From assembly GCA_025766275.1 (NCBI GenBank), contig JAFKAC010000013.1, forward strand, positions 930,001 through 994,000: a stretch of 64,000 nucleotides of DNA, in the 5' to 3' direction. The notes below the pieces were generated by a model. It was not told where the DNA came from, made no database searches, and saw nothing but the letters and a program-made list of their open reading frames with translations. The position numbers and the translations under genes were made by a program. The DNA is from Lactarius indigo (Eukaryota; Basidiomycota; Agaricomycetes; Russulales; Russulaceae). Below are positions 1-9,704 of the stretch, one piece after another (within the stretch, counting starts at the first letter, position 1; every line of letters begins with the position of its first letter).

Positions 1-219
1 GAAGGACATGCGCCAGAAGGGAGAGCCGGACGTACGAAAAGGAAGAGACTCGATGACAAAATCGCCATCGATCTCGTGCATCGCCACATAGCCCACCCCA
101 CCTCCTCGTCCACGTCCGCGACTCCCGCCACGGCCACCCCTACCACCACCACGAGGGAAGCCTCTACCTCCGCGATTGCCACGACCCCCGCCTCGACCAC
201 GTTGCTTTCGGCCCGCCAT
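1..219 (-). CDS. Arg/Gly-rich (RGG/GAR) protein, N-terminal part, runs off the left edge
   Basis: An open frame starts at an ATG at 219 on the minus strand and is still open at base 1. After MAGRKQRGRG the first 45 or so residues are almost only Gly and Arg with RGG and RGR steps. A less biased stretch follows (VGYVAMHEIDGDFVIESL). Such GAR tails bind RNA and are found at the N-terminus of nucleolar and RNA-processing proteins such as fibrillarin, Gar1 and G-patch/R3H proteins. I cannot tell which family this is because the folded domain lies outside the window. A possible splice donor (GTACGT) lies near 24-29, so the last residues before the edge may not be coding. Confidence 0.6.
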   Translation of the reverse strand, partial: MAGRKQRGRGGGRGNRGGRGFPRGGGRGGRGGSRGRGRGGGVGYVAMHEIDGDFVIESLPFRTSGSPFWRMSF

Positions 220-329
220 GTTCCCGTGCTCGAAAGGCCAGTGCCACTGATTTTCCTTCAAGTTCTGGGCGTTGCTGTCCCTGGCTCTTGTCTGTATGAG
301 AGGTTTGGTATGAAAGGATGACAGTACAG

Positions 330-739
330 TGGGTAGTCGTAGGGAAAGGCTGCGGCTTGAGAACGTCGATAGACAGGGATGAAATAGTATAAACCGTTGA
401 CTCCGGACCGGCCTGCGAGTTTCTTCTTCGCTGCGGTCCGTGCAGTCGCTCTGGTCAGCAGGTCTCTATCGGCGGTGGAATCCAGGGTACTCTTTGCGTC
501 TTTATCTCACATCACTTAGAGCCTGGCCCTTCTCGATACAGACCAGCATTGCTTCCGTGAATGCTAGCTACGGAGGCAAGCTTCGAAAGCATTGTTGGGT
601 CCTCACACGTACCACATGTACCTGCATTGGAACCGACCCATTGCTGTAGCATCGAGTTGTATGCACATTTACAGTCTGAAGACGCGCCAATATCGGCGTT
701 CGCCCAAAGTTACTATCACTAATCCAAATACCCCATTGC
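330..739. other. Upstream region of the RGG gene, nothing recognised
   Basis: This stretch follows the presumed 5' end of the RGG-rich gene and should hold its promoter. I see no convincing coding segment, repeat or RNA gene in it. Confidence 0.3.
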
Positions 740-1210
740 TCTTCGCCCCTCCATGTCAGATCCTTCTAGAATTTCACCGCAGCTGCCACACTGTTCGCCT
801 AGTTGATGTCCGCAGAACCCATTACGCTGCTGCCCTCCGCACCAGCACAGTCAACACGTTGCAAGTTCATCTCAAAAGAAGTAACAGTAAGGTCATCGTC
901 GCCTTCAGGATAACTAGAAAGCACGAGAATGTGACGTGCAAGATCTCCAACGCATGACAGACGAGCGACAAGTCGTGGGTGGGCCAGGGTGACCGGTCAC
1001 GATTCCTGCTACAATTGAATAGTTGTCTGTAGCACCCATGGAACTCGACACTGTCGCGACCGTCGTACAATTCGGGGAGAATGATAGCCAGGACAACTCG
1101 CGCTTCGAATCCTGACGATAGATGGCCCAGTGGGTAGTCAGATGAGAGGTATTATGTGTGACAAGGCTGCAAGGAAAACACGAACTTCAAACTTATCCCA
1201 TGAGTTATGG
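740..1210 (-). repeat. Decayed dispersed repeat, copy 1 (partner at 49601-50220)
   Basis: Reading the minus strand, this stretch resembles a second place in the window, 49601-50220, over several blocks in the same order. One block encodes a segment containing LQRVDCAGAEGSS here and FQCVDCAAAEGNG there. Another encodes HWAIYRQDSKRELSW here and HWIIYYRDLKGELSW there. Both copies contain stops and frame changes, so neither is a working gene. The likeliest reading is two old copies of one protein-coding sequence or transposon. I do not recognise the protein. Confidence 0.5.
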
Positions 1211-1672
1211 CTCAAGCTCAAGGCGTGGATCATCCACAGACAATATAGGCAAGGTGTTGGGCGATAGGAACATTGGCGGAGACAACAGTAGAGACCCGGA
1301 AGTGGCATAGTACAGCAAGACGGACGATGACTCAAGTACGCTTTGTGTTTTTCTGTGTTTCTTGCCAGTGCATACGGATCTATGTGTCAGGCAGCATCGG
1401 GAAGGGGAAGGGGAAGGGCGCTGTCTGCCGAACCGCACATTTACCTCACCGCCTCCACAGAAACAATTTCTCGTTTACGTGGTGGAATAACAGGCGAGGG
1501 CATTATCTTAAGGCAAGGCCAACAGTGAAATTGAGAAGACGGATAACACGGTCCGAGTCTGTGTGTCACACGGGTCCAACACACGCACTGCACAGAGCTA
1601 CCACCATCTCTGCTTAGTTACCTACTTGCGACCACTCCTCGACCCCAAATATCCCATTCTTTTCCCTCCCAA

Positions 1673-2669
1673 ATGACAGTCAAAGCGCAGGTCGTCCACG
1701 ACCGTGTTAACCTGGTCCGCCTTGTGCGGCGTCTCGATAAATCTGTCAGAGAGTTACACCGGTGCGTCCCTCATTCAGAGAGGCCCTTACCTCGTCTTAA
1801 GAAGACTCAACGTATGGCTGGCAGCAATTGAAGCACGTCTGAAATTTGCGGGGAAACGTAGAGCTCGACAATGAGATTCAACCTTCGGCATGAGTGCTCT
1901 TAACCACCTTCTCGAATCCAAATACAGGGACTTTGTCACGGACCAGTTGAATGCGCAGAAAGCTTGGGAGGCGTCTGGCAGACATCCGTGGTCTGCTTGA
2001 TAGGCTAGACGCCTCTATGCTATCCATGAATGGATTGGAGGTGCGTCGCTATGTGTATGTCGGAATGTCTTTATCGATTTCTCTTCCTTTGTAAAGGGTC
2101 CCTCCTAAGGCTCGAGCCCTCGCGTCTAGAGCCGTTCCTTCTTACCGTCCGACGCTCGTCCCAATCCGTCACCGGAAAGCCCCATCTGCCAACGATCCAA
2201 TGCCTTGCACCACCCTCACACGTCAGGTCACATCTTCTCACCACTGAGGATGCGGAGACTTCCACAGCAGCAGCTGCGGCAGACGTCAGCCTGCTCTTTG
2301 GCTCTGCTACCGGATCGGATGTCGTTTATGACCGGCGCATGCAACAGGGGGAGGCGACACAACGTCAGCATTTGCGGTGCAGGAGGGACTGGCAGCGCAG
2401 CTAACGCAAATGGTGGGCCAGCGCGGCTGCGACGGAACGCGGAGTACTCCTCCGGCACGCTGGCGGCGGACCAGGGGGTGCTGCGCGCCGCGGAGGAGAA
2501 GGTGGGCGAGGACCTGGACGTGATGAAGCAGAAGCACGTGCAGCTGTGGGACTACCACGGGAAGGCACTCGGAACGACGTGTCTGACGATATCGGGTGTC
2601 GTCGTCGTCGCGATTGAGTTTTTGGTCATATTTATGTCATTGGTTTGCATGAGAGGCCATGGGAGATGA
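1673..2669 (+). pseudogene. Degenerate USE1-type SNARE gene
   Basis: The pieces match the layout of USE1, the tail-anchored Qc-type SNARE for Golgi-to-ER retrograde transport. The N-terminus at 1673 reads MTVKAQVVHDRVNLVRLVRR. A middle helix contains LLDRLDASM (about 1998-2025), and the SNARE segment runs from QEGLAAQLTQM (about 2375-2410) into LRRNAEYSS and DQGVLRAAEEKV. The 3' end encodes GKALGTT followed by one hydrophobic helix and a stop, as expected for a tail anchor. The pieces lie in different frames: after LKFAGK near 1855, near 1970, and near 2420 where QMVGQ breaks off before RLRRN. Introns do not explain all three shifts. Around 2525-2570, residues I would expect to be Arg or His in this family read Gln, His, Trp or Tyr. 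I infer an inactivated copy; base-level assembly errors are the alternative. Confidence 0.6.
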
Positions 2670-2843
2670 ACCAGTTAGTTTTCCGATCATTGTGTGTGTT
2701 GGCGATTTTGTCACTCGACAAACTCACGTTACCTGGTGGCAACGCGTCGGCACCTTGCTTAACGCGTGTACTGCCACAACGAGCCATTTTCAACTTGAAG
2801 CACGTCACATTACACTTCAGATCGCCTAAAGAAAATACACGAA

Positions 2844-5800
2844 TTACTGTAGCGATTCTATCACGGTGTTAATACAAGTAGTCCAACTCTGCCCATGTAC
2901 GAAAGTAGAAAGATCAAGACGGGTTTCATATTCACCAGCAACCCAAATATTACTTGGGCGATGAAGATTTGCTCTATGTGCTTGCGGGATCCACATTAGG
3001 AGTTCGCCTTTACTACCACATATCCATCCCTCCTCGTTGATCACGGAGTAGTCAGTGAAGTCGACGTGGCTTGTAGTTTCCGTATTTCCTGTTGTGGTGT
3101 TCAACATACGAATTGATCGATCGTCCGAGCTTGAGACGATGCGCTGGCCATCTGGGGAGAATGCCACAGACGTGACCGAACCCGTGTGACCAGTAAATGG
3201 GCCGGCCTCTGTGTCTCCCGTAGTCGCGTTCCACACACGAATTGTTCCATCGTGCGACCCTGAGACGATCCGCTGGCCATCAGGCGAGAATCCCACAGAC
3301 GTGACCGAATGCGTGTGACCAGTAAATGGGCCGGCCTCTGTGTCTCCCGTAGTCGCGTTCCACACACGAATTGTTCCATCGTCCGAGCCTAAGACGATCC
3401 GCTGGCCATCAGGCGAGAATCCCACAGACGTGACCGAATGCGTGTGACCAGTAAATGGGCCGGCCTCTGTGTCTCCCGTAGTCGCGTTCCACACACGAAT
3501 TGTTCCATCGTCCGACCCTGAGACGATCCGCTGGCCATCAGGCGAGAATCCCACAGACCAGACCGAATGCGTGTGACCAGTAAACGGGCCGGCCTCTGTG
3601 TCTCCCGTAGTCGCATTCCACACACGAATTGTTCGATCGTAAGAGCTTGAGACGATGCGCTGGCCATCTGGGGAGAATGCCACAGACGTGACCGAATGCG
3701 TGTGACCAGTAAATGGGCCGGCCTCTGTGTCTCCCGTAGTCGCGTTCCACACACGAATTGTTCCATCGTAAGAGCCTGAGACGATCCGCTGGCCATCAGG
3801 CGAGAATCCCACAGACGTGACCCAATTCATGTGACCAGTAAATGGGCCGGCCTCTGTGTCTCCCGTAGTCGCGTTCCACACACGAATTGTTCCATCGTAA
3901 GAGCCTGAGACGATCCGCTGGCCATCAGGCGAGAATGCCACAGACGTGACCGAACCCGTGTGACCAGTAAATGGGCCGGCCTCTGTGTCTCCGGTAGTCG
4001 CGTTCCACACACGAATTGTTCCATCGTAAGAGCCTGAGACGATCCGCTGGCCATCAGGCGAGAATCCCACAGACCTGACCCAATTCATGTGACCAGTAAA
4101 CGGGCCGGCCTCTGTGTCTCCCGTAGTCGCGTTCCACACACGAATTGTTCCATCGTGCGACCCTGAGACGATCCGCTGGCCATCAGGCGAGAATCCCACA
4201 GACGTGACCGAATGCGTGTGACCAGTAAATGGGCCGGCCTCTGTCTCTCCGGTAGTCGCGTTCCACACACGAATTGATCGATCGTCCGACCCTGAGACGA
4301 TCCGCTGGCCATCAGGCGAGAATCCCACAGACGTGACCGAATCCGTGTGACCAGTAAATGGGCCGGCCTCTGTGTCTCCGGTAGTCGCGTTCCACACACG
4401 AATTGTTCCATCGTGCGACCCTGAGACGATCCGCTGGCCATCCGGTGATATTGCAATGGAAAGGATAAAACTCCCAACACCTTGAATCACCATCTCCGAA
4501 GAAGGCCAATGAGATAATCGACCACGTTCCACGCGTAATATTCGAGGAAATGAGCCGGAATAACGTGCAGAGACAAGAGAACAAGACGGCGCAAATGGTA
4601 GAGCAGAAAGGTATACATGTGGGGCACTCTTCGCCATGATCATCCCGAAATGCCGTATAAATACAGACGCATCATTGACGAATGATCTGAATTCATCTAG
4701 CTCTCTTTGAGAAACCTGTTGCGATCGTAGCCATTAGTTGGTCGCCTTACTCATACAATCAACAATTGTACTCACACCTTGACCGAAGGCCAACCACACC
4801 ATCAGAGCCGAGCACGCTGCCGAACCAAGACCCAGATTACTTGTCAAGCTAAGGGCCTCTAACCAAAACAGAAGTTTCTTCGAGAAGAAACTTCGAAGTT
4901 TTCCGAACAGATTGTCTTCGAAACCAATATGTTTCATATGATCGTCCCAGAAACGACACGCGTACAACAGAGCAGGTGGGATGTGTTGACGAATGCGGGG
5001 GTTAAGGTCTGTGACATCCTTGTTGGCAAGATATGACGTTTCGAGCTTGCAGATGTTGAATTTGAGGTCTTTGAGCAGTATACAGAGACAGGAATCGGCC
5101 AATTGATGGTGAGCGTCACGAAGGTTGACACAAAAGTTTTTACCGCTCTTCACTTCATTTGTGAGGAAATCGCGGAACGATGTATGGAGAGGAACGATGG
5201 GAAGGTTTTCATCAGATGAATTGACGTTGCTCAACAATGAGCCAAGGTGACTGAGCAATATGACAATGGCTTCACTGTCGTCGTCATTGTGAGAGGCGTG
5301 TTGTTGCAGAGCCTTGTGCAGAGTGGTCAGGGAGCGGATACTGAGCGGCTCGATTGAAGCGATGACTTGTCCCAAAACTGAGCGAAAAAGTAGTCGTGAG
5401 TTCTCGTGAGTGAAGTATCCTTCTAGGACTTCTTTGTACAACTCGTCCAAGGGATCTTGTCCGCGGCGATCCGCATTGAGTTTCAAAAGGTGTTTTATGC
5501 ACTTCAACTTGTTGAAGCCAAATGCTTCGGGAGGGTTTAAGATGTATCCAGATGCGACCGCCGCCCACTGAAACAAACCCTCTGCCCTTTTTGTCAGTTC
5601 GTCGCCATAAGTTTTGAATAAGTCTGAAGGGAGCCTCTTCCGAAGAAAGGCGAGGATATCGTCATGTATCGTAGCAGACAGCTCCGAATCATCCATGTAC
5701 TTGATTTTGACGCCGGACAACCCGTCTCCGACTCGGGTGAACGTAGACACGATGGAGTGCTCAGGTCGCGAGGTGATGAGCATACGAAAATTTGATGGCA

Positions 5801-7923
5801 GTTTAGAAATGGCTTTAGCAAGAAATTTGTGTAACCCGTTTTCATCGGCTACATCCCCACTCTCGTCCAAGGCATCGACTACGACAACAATAGGACCAAC
5901 AAGGTGGAGATCCTTAAGCGGCGCCAGGATAAGGGATTCGAACAGGGTACCGTAGTCACGGGTTCCAGTTCGAAGAGAAGAGTTGTCCTTTACGACCTTT
6001 CCTAGCGCGGCCTTGAACGAAGGATAGCGATCGGAGAGATCGCGAGCAAGAGTCGTGAACAGATGATAAGCTTCCCGTTTTGATTGCTCCTTGCGCAAAA
6101 AGATAAATGATGACGTAAGACGATGGATTTTGTTGAAGCGACGCGCGATCTCGTGCGCAATCGACGACTTTCCCGTGCCCGCTTGCCCGAAAAGAACCAG
6201 ACAACGCTCCGAAGCGGGATCGTTCACCCAATTGTCAATGAAGTCGAGGAACGCTGTGCGTGTCCCCGTAAGACAACCCTTGTCGGGTGTGAATCGTGAA
6301 CCTGTCCCATATGGGATTTCTCCGATTTTTCTGTCCAATTCTATAACGATTGTCAGATCGATAGCGTTCAAAGTATCAGGTCTACGTACCGGCGTCTGAC
6401 ACTCGCCTAGACACCCGCTTCAGCTGGCCAGCCATCCCGTCAAGCTGACTCGAAATGATTCCCACGTCGTCCAGAATTTGGAGTGCGGTTATCTCCGTGG
6501 TGATCGTAGCCTCGTCCAAGAAAGCCTTTCGTTGTTCGAGAAGGGTAGCACGGAAGTCTTGGATTTTTTTGTCGACTCGGCTGCCAGTATTCTTCAATAT
6601 TCGCTTCCCTGAAAACCGCATGTTTACGTCGGCCACTGAAATGGGTAAAGATTACGTACAGAATTGGGAATCGTTTGCGTATGATTGGATAAAGTCACAG
6701 CAATTACAGACATGCTGCAACATGAGCGTAAGGATTTGTGCCTGCCTGGAATCACGTCCGATTGCTTTGAAACGGTCTTCTTGATTTGCGAAATCGAACG
6801 CATCATGTATGGCCGCAAGTAAGGTTTGGACGTTGTCGTCGCGTTGAAACTGTTCTAGTAGGGTCTAGCACCCAAATAAACACTGCATAAGCATTTCAAC
6901 CGACAATAGCACAAACGGATCACCTTGGGGATCGCAGAAAATAGTCCGTGTGCCATCTTTGCAATCGGGTGGAGCTGAGGACGACATTCGGCTCGGTCAA
7001 GGATCGACAAAAAAAAAAGGGGGGGGCGCCGTGACGCACTTCCGAAATTGGGCCCAAAGTATCCACGACCCACTTAATCCTCACGAGAGCACCTTCCCAT
7101 TTATTCGAAAGATTAATTGTTGTTATAGCTTTGTCGGCGTCACGGAGAGCATTCTCGGGAGGTGACACAACGACCGTCAAGTAGAGCGTAACCGGCTGGC
7201 TCGACTGTCCAGACTGTCCGTCATTGTTGGTGAGGACAAAACCGACTTCTACACCCAAGATGTTCAGCTAGTCGCGTAAGTAAGGTTTCCGATAAGATAC
7301 TCACCGCTTTGTGTTTCGACAGGTATGGTCATCGCATGCGTTCCGATAAGGACATCGGCGTGCAAGCGCCGCTTCTCATAAAGATGCAGTATAAGATGTG
7401 AAGACGGTTGTGTAGAACTGAGCCGAACTTTTAGCCAAAAAGTAAGACTGAAAAAGAAAAGTCTTACAAGGGGCCAAGCGTCTGGTCCCAGCGCGCCGTC
7501 GGTCCATCAATCTGGACGCTTTTCGTCTTCTTCAATGTCGCATCATTGGTTACAGTGACATAGAACCGTCTCTTCGGGCCGAGCTGTTTCTTGATACTTG
7601 GGAGATCGTGTGCCCGGAGGACTAACAAAGGGGGTAAACGGCTATCGAGGCATCGACGAGTTAGGAATTCAGTACATACCAATCACTTCAACACGGGATA
7701 GGCTTCCCTGCGATTCTGCGATTTGAGAGCTGTCCGAAGACAGTTCTTGAGCGAGCACCGCTACACAAAAGAAAGGATCAACATACCCCCCTCCTGAAAT
7801 TCGCGATGCTGAGGGACCTGGGCTAGAGTAGTGGGTCACCATCAAGAAAGTCACGAGATAATAGTTATCTACGCACGAATTCAAGGACGGTTGCCCGTGC
7901 TCCAAATGTTGCGCAGCGGCCAT
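2844..7923 (-). CDS. NLR-like protein: C2 domain, NACHT NTPase, 11 WD40 repeats
   Basis: Fungal NLRs are intracellular sensors in which a NACHT NTPase switches state when the repeats bind a ligand; several control heterokaryon incompatibility. Model (complement): 2844-4696, 4751-6340, 6390-6608, 6660-6864, 6924-6974, 7040-7248, 7305-7417, 7468-7621, 7680-7923. Phases close to give about 1,545 residues. A C2-like domain (VLRAHDLPS...FYVTVTNDAT, then DVLIGTHAM) covers roughly residues 75-190. A helical linker includes ILTLMLQHVCNCCDFIQSY. The NACHT shows Walker A GQAGTGKSS (about 450-458), Walker B VVVVDALDES (about 550-559) and MLITSRPE. Eleven WD40 repeats of 43 residues follow, then a short tail ending INTVIESLQ. 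Introns are 49-65 bp; the last one removes an in-frame stop between the NACHT and WD40 exons. The first exon is the weak part: its start at 7923 is simply the first ATG in the open frame. No inactivating change is visible. Confidence 0.85.
3072..4460 (-). repeat. 129-bp tandem array encoding 11 WD40 repeats
   Basis: The array has a strict 129-bp period, 43 codons per unit, with near-identical DNA between units. The core FSPDGQRIVSGS.DGTIRVWN is repeated. Variation is confined to a few codons: His/Asp/Tyr before the blade Asp; Gly or Arg with Thr or Ser after it; Thr/Arg/Trp before SV; Gly or Ala before FSPDG; and the pair after GH (TD, TH, TG or MN). The last unit is the most diverged (MLNTTTGNTET). 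High identity with clustered changes is the pattern of 'high internal conservation' repeats in fungal NLRs, which are shuffled by recombination. Confidence 0.9.
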
Positions 7924-8578
7924 ACTGGATAGAAGAGTGTTTTGGAGGTTGGAGTGATGGGGGATAGAGTGAGCGTGGGATCCGAGCGTCTAGTAGATGA
8001 GCACGAGCTGTCCACGCGATAACGCCGCCCAACCCACGCGGTGGAATTGCGAATGCTCCCACAGTTATCAAGGGTATTGTCCACCGGGAGGCTAGGAATA
8101 ATTTCAATTAAACAAAGGGGACTGGAAGGGTCGCGCTCTTGGTTGCGGTAACATCTATGTAGTCACCCCGTCTATTGGTCCGAACCCAGAGGTAATAACA
8201 TCGTGCGGCAGGGCTACCCTTCGCTAGCTCATGTTTCTCGTGTTTTTTCTTCGAACAATGGTGGCAACTGGGGTCCACTTGTTTGGCATTCCCCGTTTAA
8301 GTAGACTTAGAGTGAACAGTAGGCGCGGTGCAGTCAAGGCTCTGTCCTATACACCTTTGTACACTGGCAGTGTTTACCGTGAGTCAGATCCCGTATCATG
8401 ATGGCTGACTAATGTCCTGCACAGCTGCTTATATAATGCAGGGTGTTGTTGTAGGTGTGGCACCCAACTGATGGCCCGAGACCCTTTGCCCGTGAACCAG
8501 ATACTCCTGCTGCTTACTCCAAACCGTTACTCTTACTCCTCCCATTAAACCACTCTCTCGGAGAGAGCAGATATTGAT
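7924..8578. promoter_or_regulatory. Shared intergenic region between two divergent genes, with a TATA box at 8430-8436
   Basis: About 650 bp separate the NLR start (minus) from the next gene (plus). TATATAA at 8430-8436 lies about 145 bp upstream of the plus-strand ATG at 8579, which allows a short 5' leader. No obvious TATA box was found for the NLR side. No other feature was seen. Confidence 0.4.
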
Positions 8579-9450
8579 ATGCGACTCATAACTATCCCTC
8601 TTCTCGTTGTTGGCGCTGGTCTCGGTAGGTCCTTCCTATCATATTAATCAGGGGCCAACTAAGACCCCGTCGTTACTCGTCGTTTGGTATCTTTGCAGCC
8701 ACAGCGAATCCGCTCCATGTCATGATTGCCTCCAAAGATGTCTCCCCCATGCACCTGGGGCACGCTGCAGCGAATGCGGGACCAGCCGCCGCCAGTGGTT
8801 TCTCCGACGGTCAGCCGAAACCGAAGATGCGCCATCTCTGCAAGAACATGCAGAAGGCCGTGCAGGGTACTGTTTCGCGCCTGCTAGCTTTCATCGGAAT
8901 CGGGGGGCCCTCGTTGGCCGTTACTGCGCCCGTGCCCGAGGGCGGCGTAACGCGCATCCATATTACCACTAATACTCCAGCGTCGCACAAGTTTGCTCCG
9001 CTCCCTGTTGTCCAGACATTCGCACCCGTTTCAGGCGGTCCGCATGCTGGGGGCAATCGAGTCACCATATTACCTATGCCCTACCCGGTGTACCAGACCC
9101 AAGAGGAACGCTTCAACGGCCCGTTCTTGCATCGCGTCCACCGTGCGCTGATGGCACTTGGACCATGGGAGGGACGCATCGTCGCCTTCGTTCTCGGTGC
9201 GAATTTTTTTTCTTTTGATGTTATCTTAGCTGGCACTAACGACCCCGTGATAGGGTGTGGGATTGGTGTCCTTGTGCGCATGTTCTGGGTCCTGACAGTG
9301 TTGCTCGTCCGCGCCCTTCGCAGCAGCCCTGTTCCCGATCCCGAGGAAACGACGATCTTCATGTTCGCTGAAGAGGTCGCTCCCCCGTACGAGCCTGTCG
9401 ATGAGAAGAAAGGATCCGATGTTGTCCCTGTGGTGGAGAATCGCGCCTAG
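8579..9450 (+). CDS. Predicted secreted/membrane protein of a basidiomycete-specific family
   Basis: Two exons, 8579-8624 and 8699-9450, are joined across a 74-bp GT..AG intron. The splice restores a signal peptide (MRLITIPLLVVGAGL then ATANPLHVMI). The mature part carries RLGHAAANAGP-type sequence near the N-terminus (here HLGHAAANAGPAAA). A hydrophobic region of about 60 residues follows (AFVLGANFFSF... to ...MFWVLTVLLVRAL), probably two membrane helices. The short tail is acidic and Pro-rich (EEVAPPYEPVDEKKG). This layout is common among uncharacterised agaricomycete proteins; I know of no assigned function. Length is about 265 residues. The start is supported by the signal peptide and by the phase across the intron. 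Confidence 0.75.
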
Positions 9451-9704
9451 TGAATTGATATTCTTGCTCCTCGAATTACTTTGAACGGTCTCCGAAGAAG
9501 ACCTATATATCGTCAAAGAACGACCGAGTCCTATTCACTCTCCTGTATATCGACTCCTTACTATATTCTCTTTCTCTGAATGAAATGTGATCCTTTCGAA
9601 CTACAATTGAACAAATTGTGTGAACCAGTTGAGCGGTAAAATTGACTTTGCCGAACATGGCAACGGGTCAACGTTAGCACAGCCCACCTCCTGGGAGCCG
9701 TTCT

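Noticed and set aside
3072..4460. Regular direct repeats that could suggest a CRISPR-like array
   Set aside because: The whole 129-bp period is coding WD40 sequence with no spacers, and the genome is eukaryotic.
4697..4750. In-frame stop between the NACHT and WD40 parts suggesting two separate genes
   Set aside because: The stop lies in a 54-bp intron with GTAAGG and TAG ends; splicing joins conserved family sequence in phase.
6609..6659. A 24-bp intron ending at the first AG in the NLR gene
   Set aside because: Too short. Using the next acceptor gives a 51-bp intron and restores the family sequence SYANDSQFWKRILKN.
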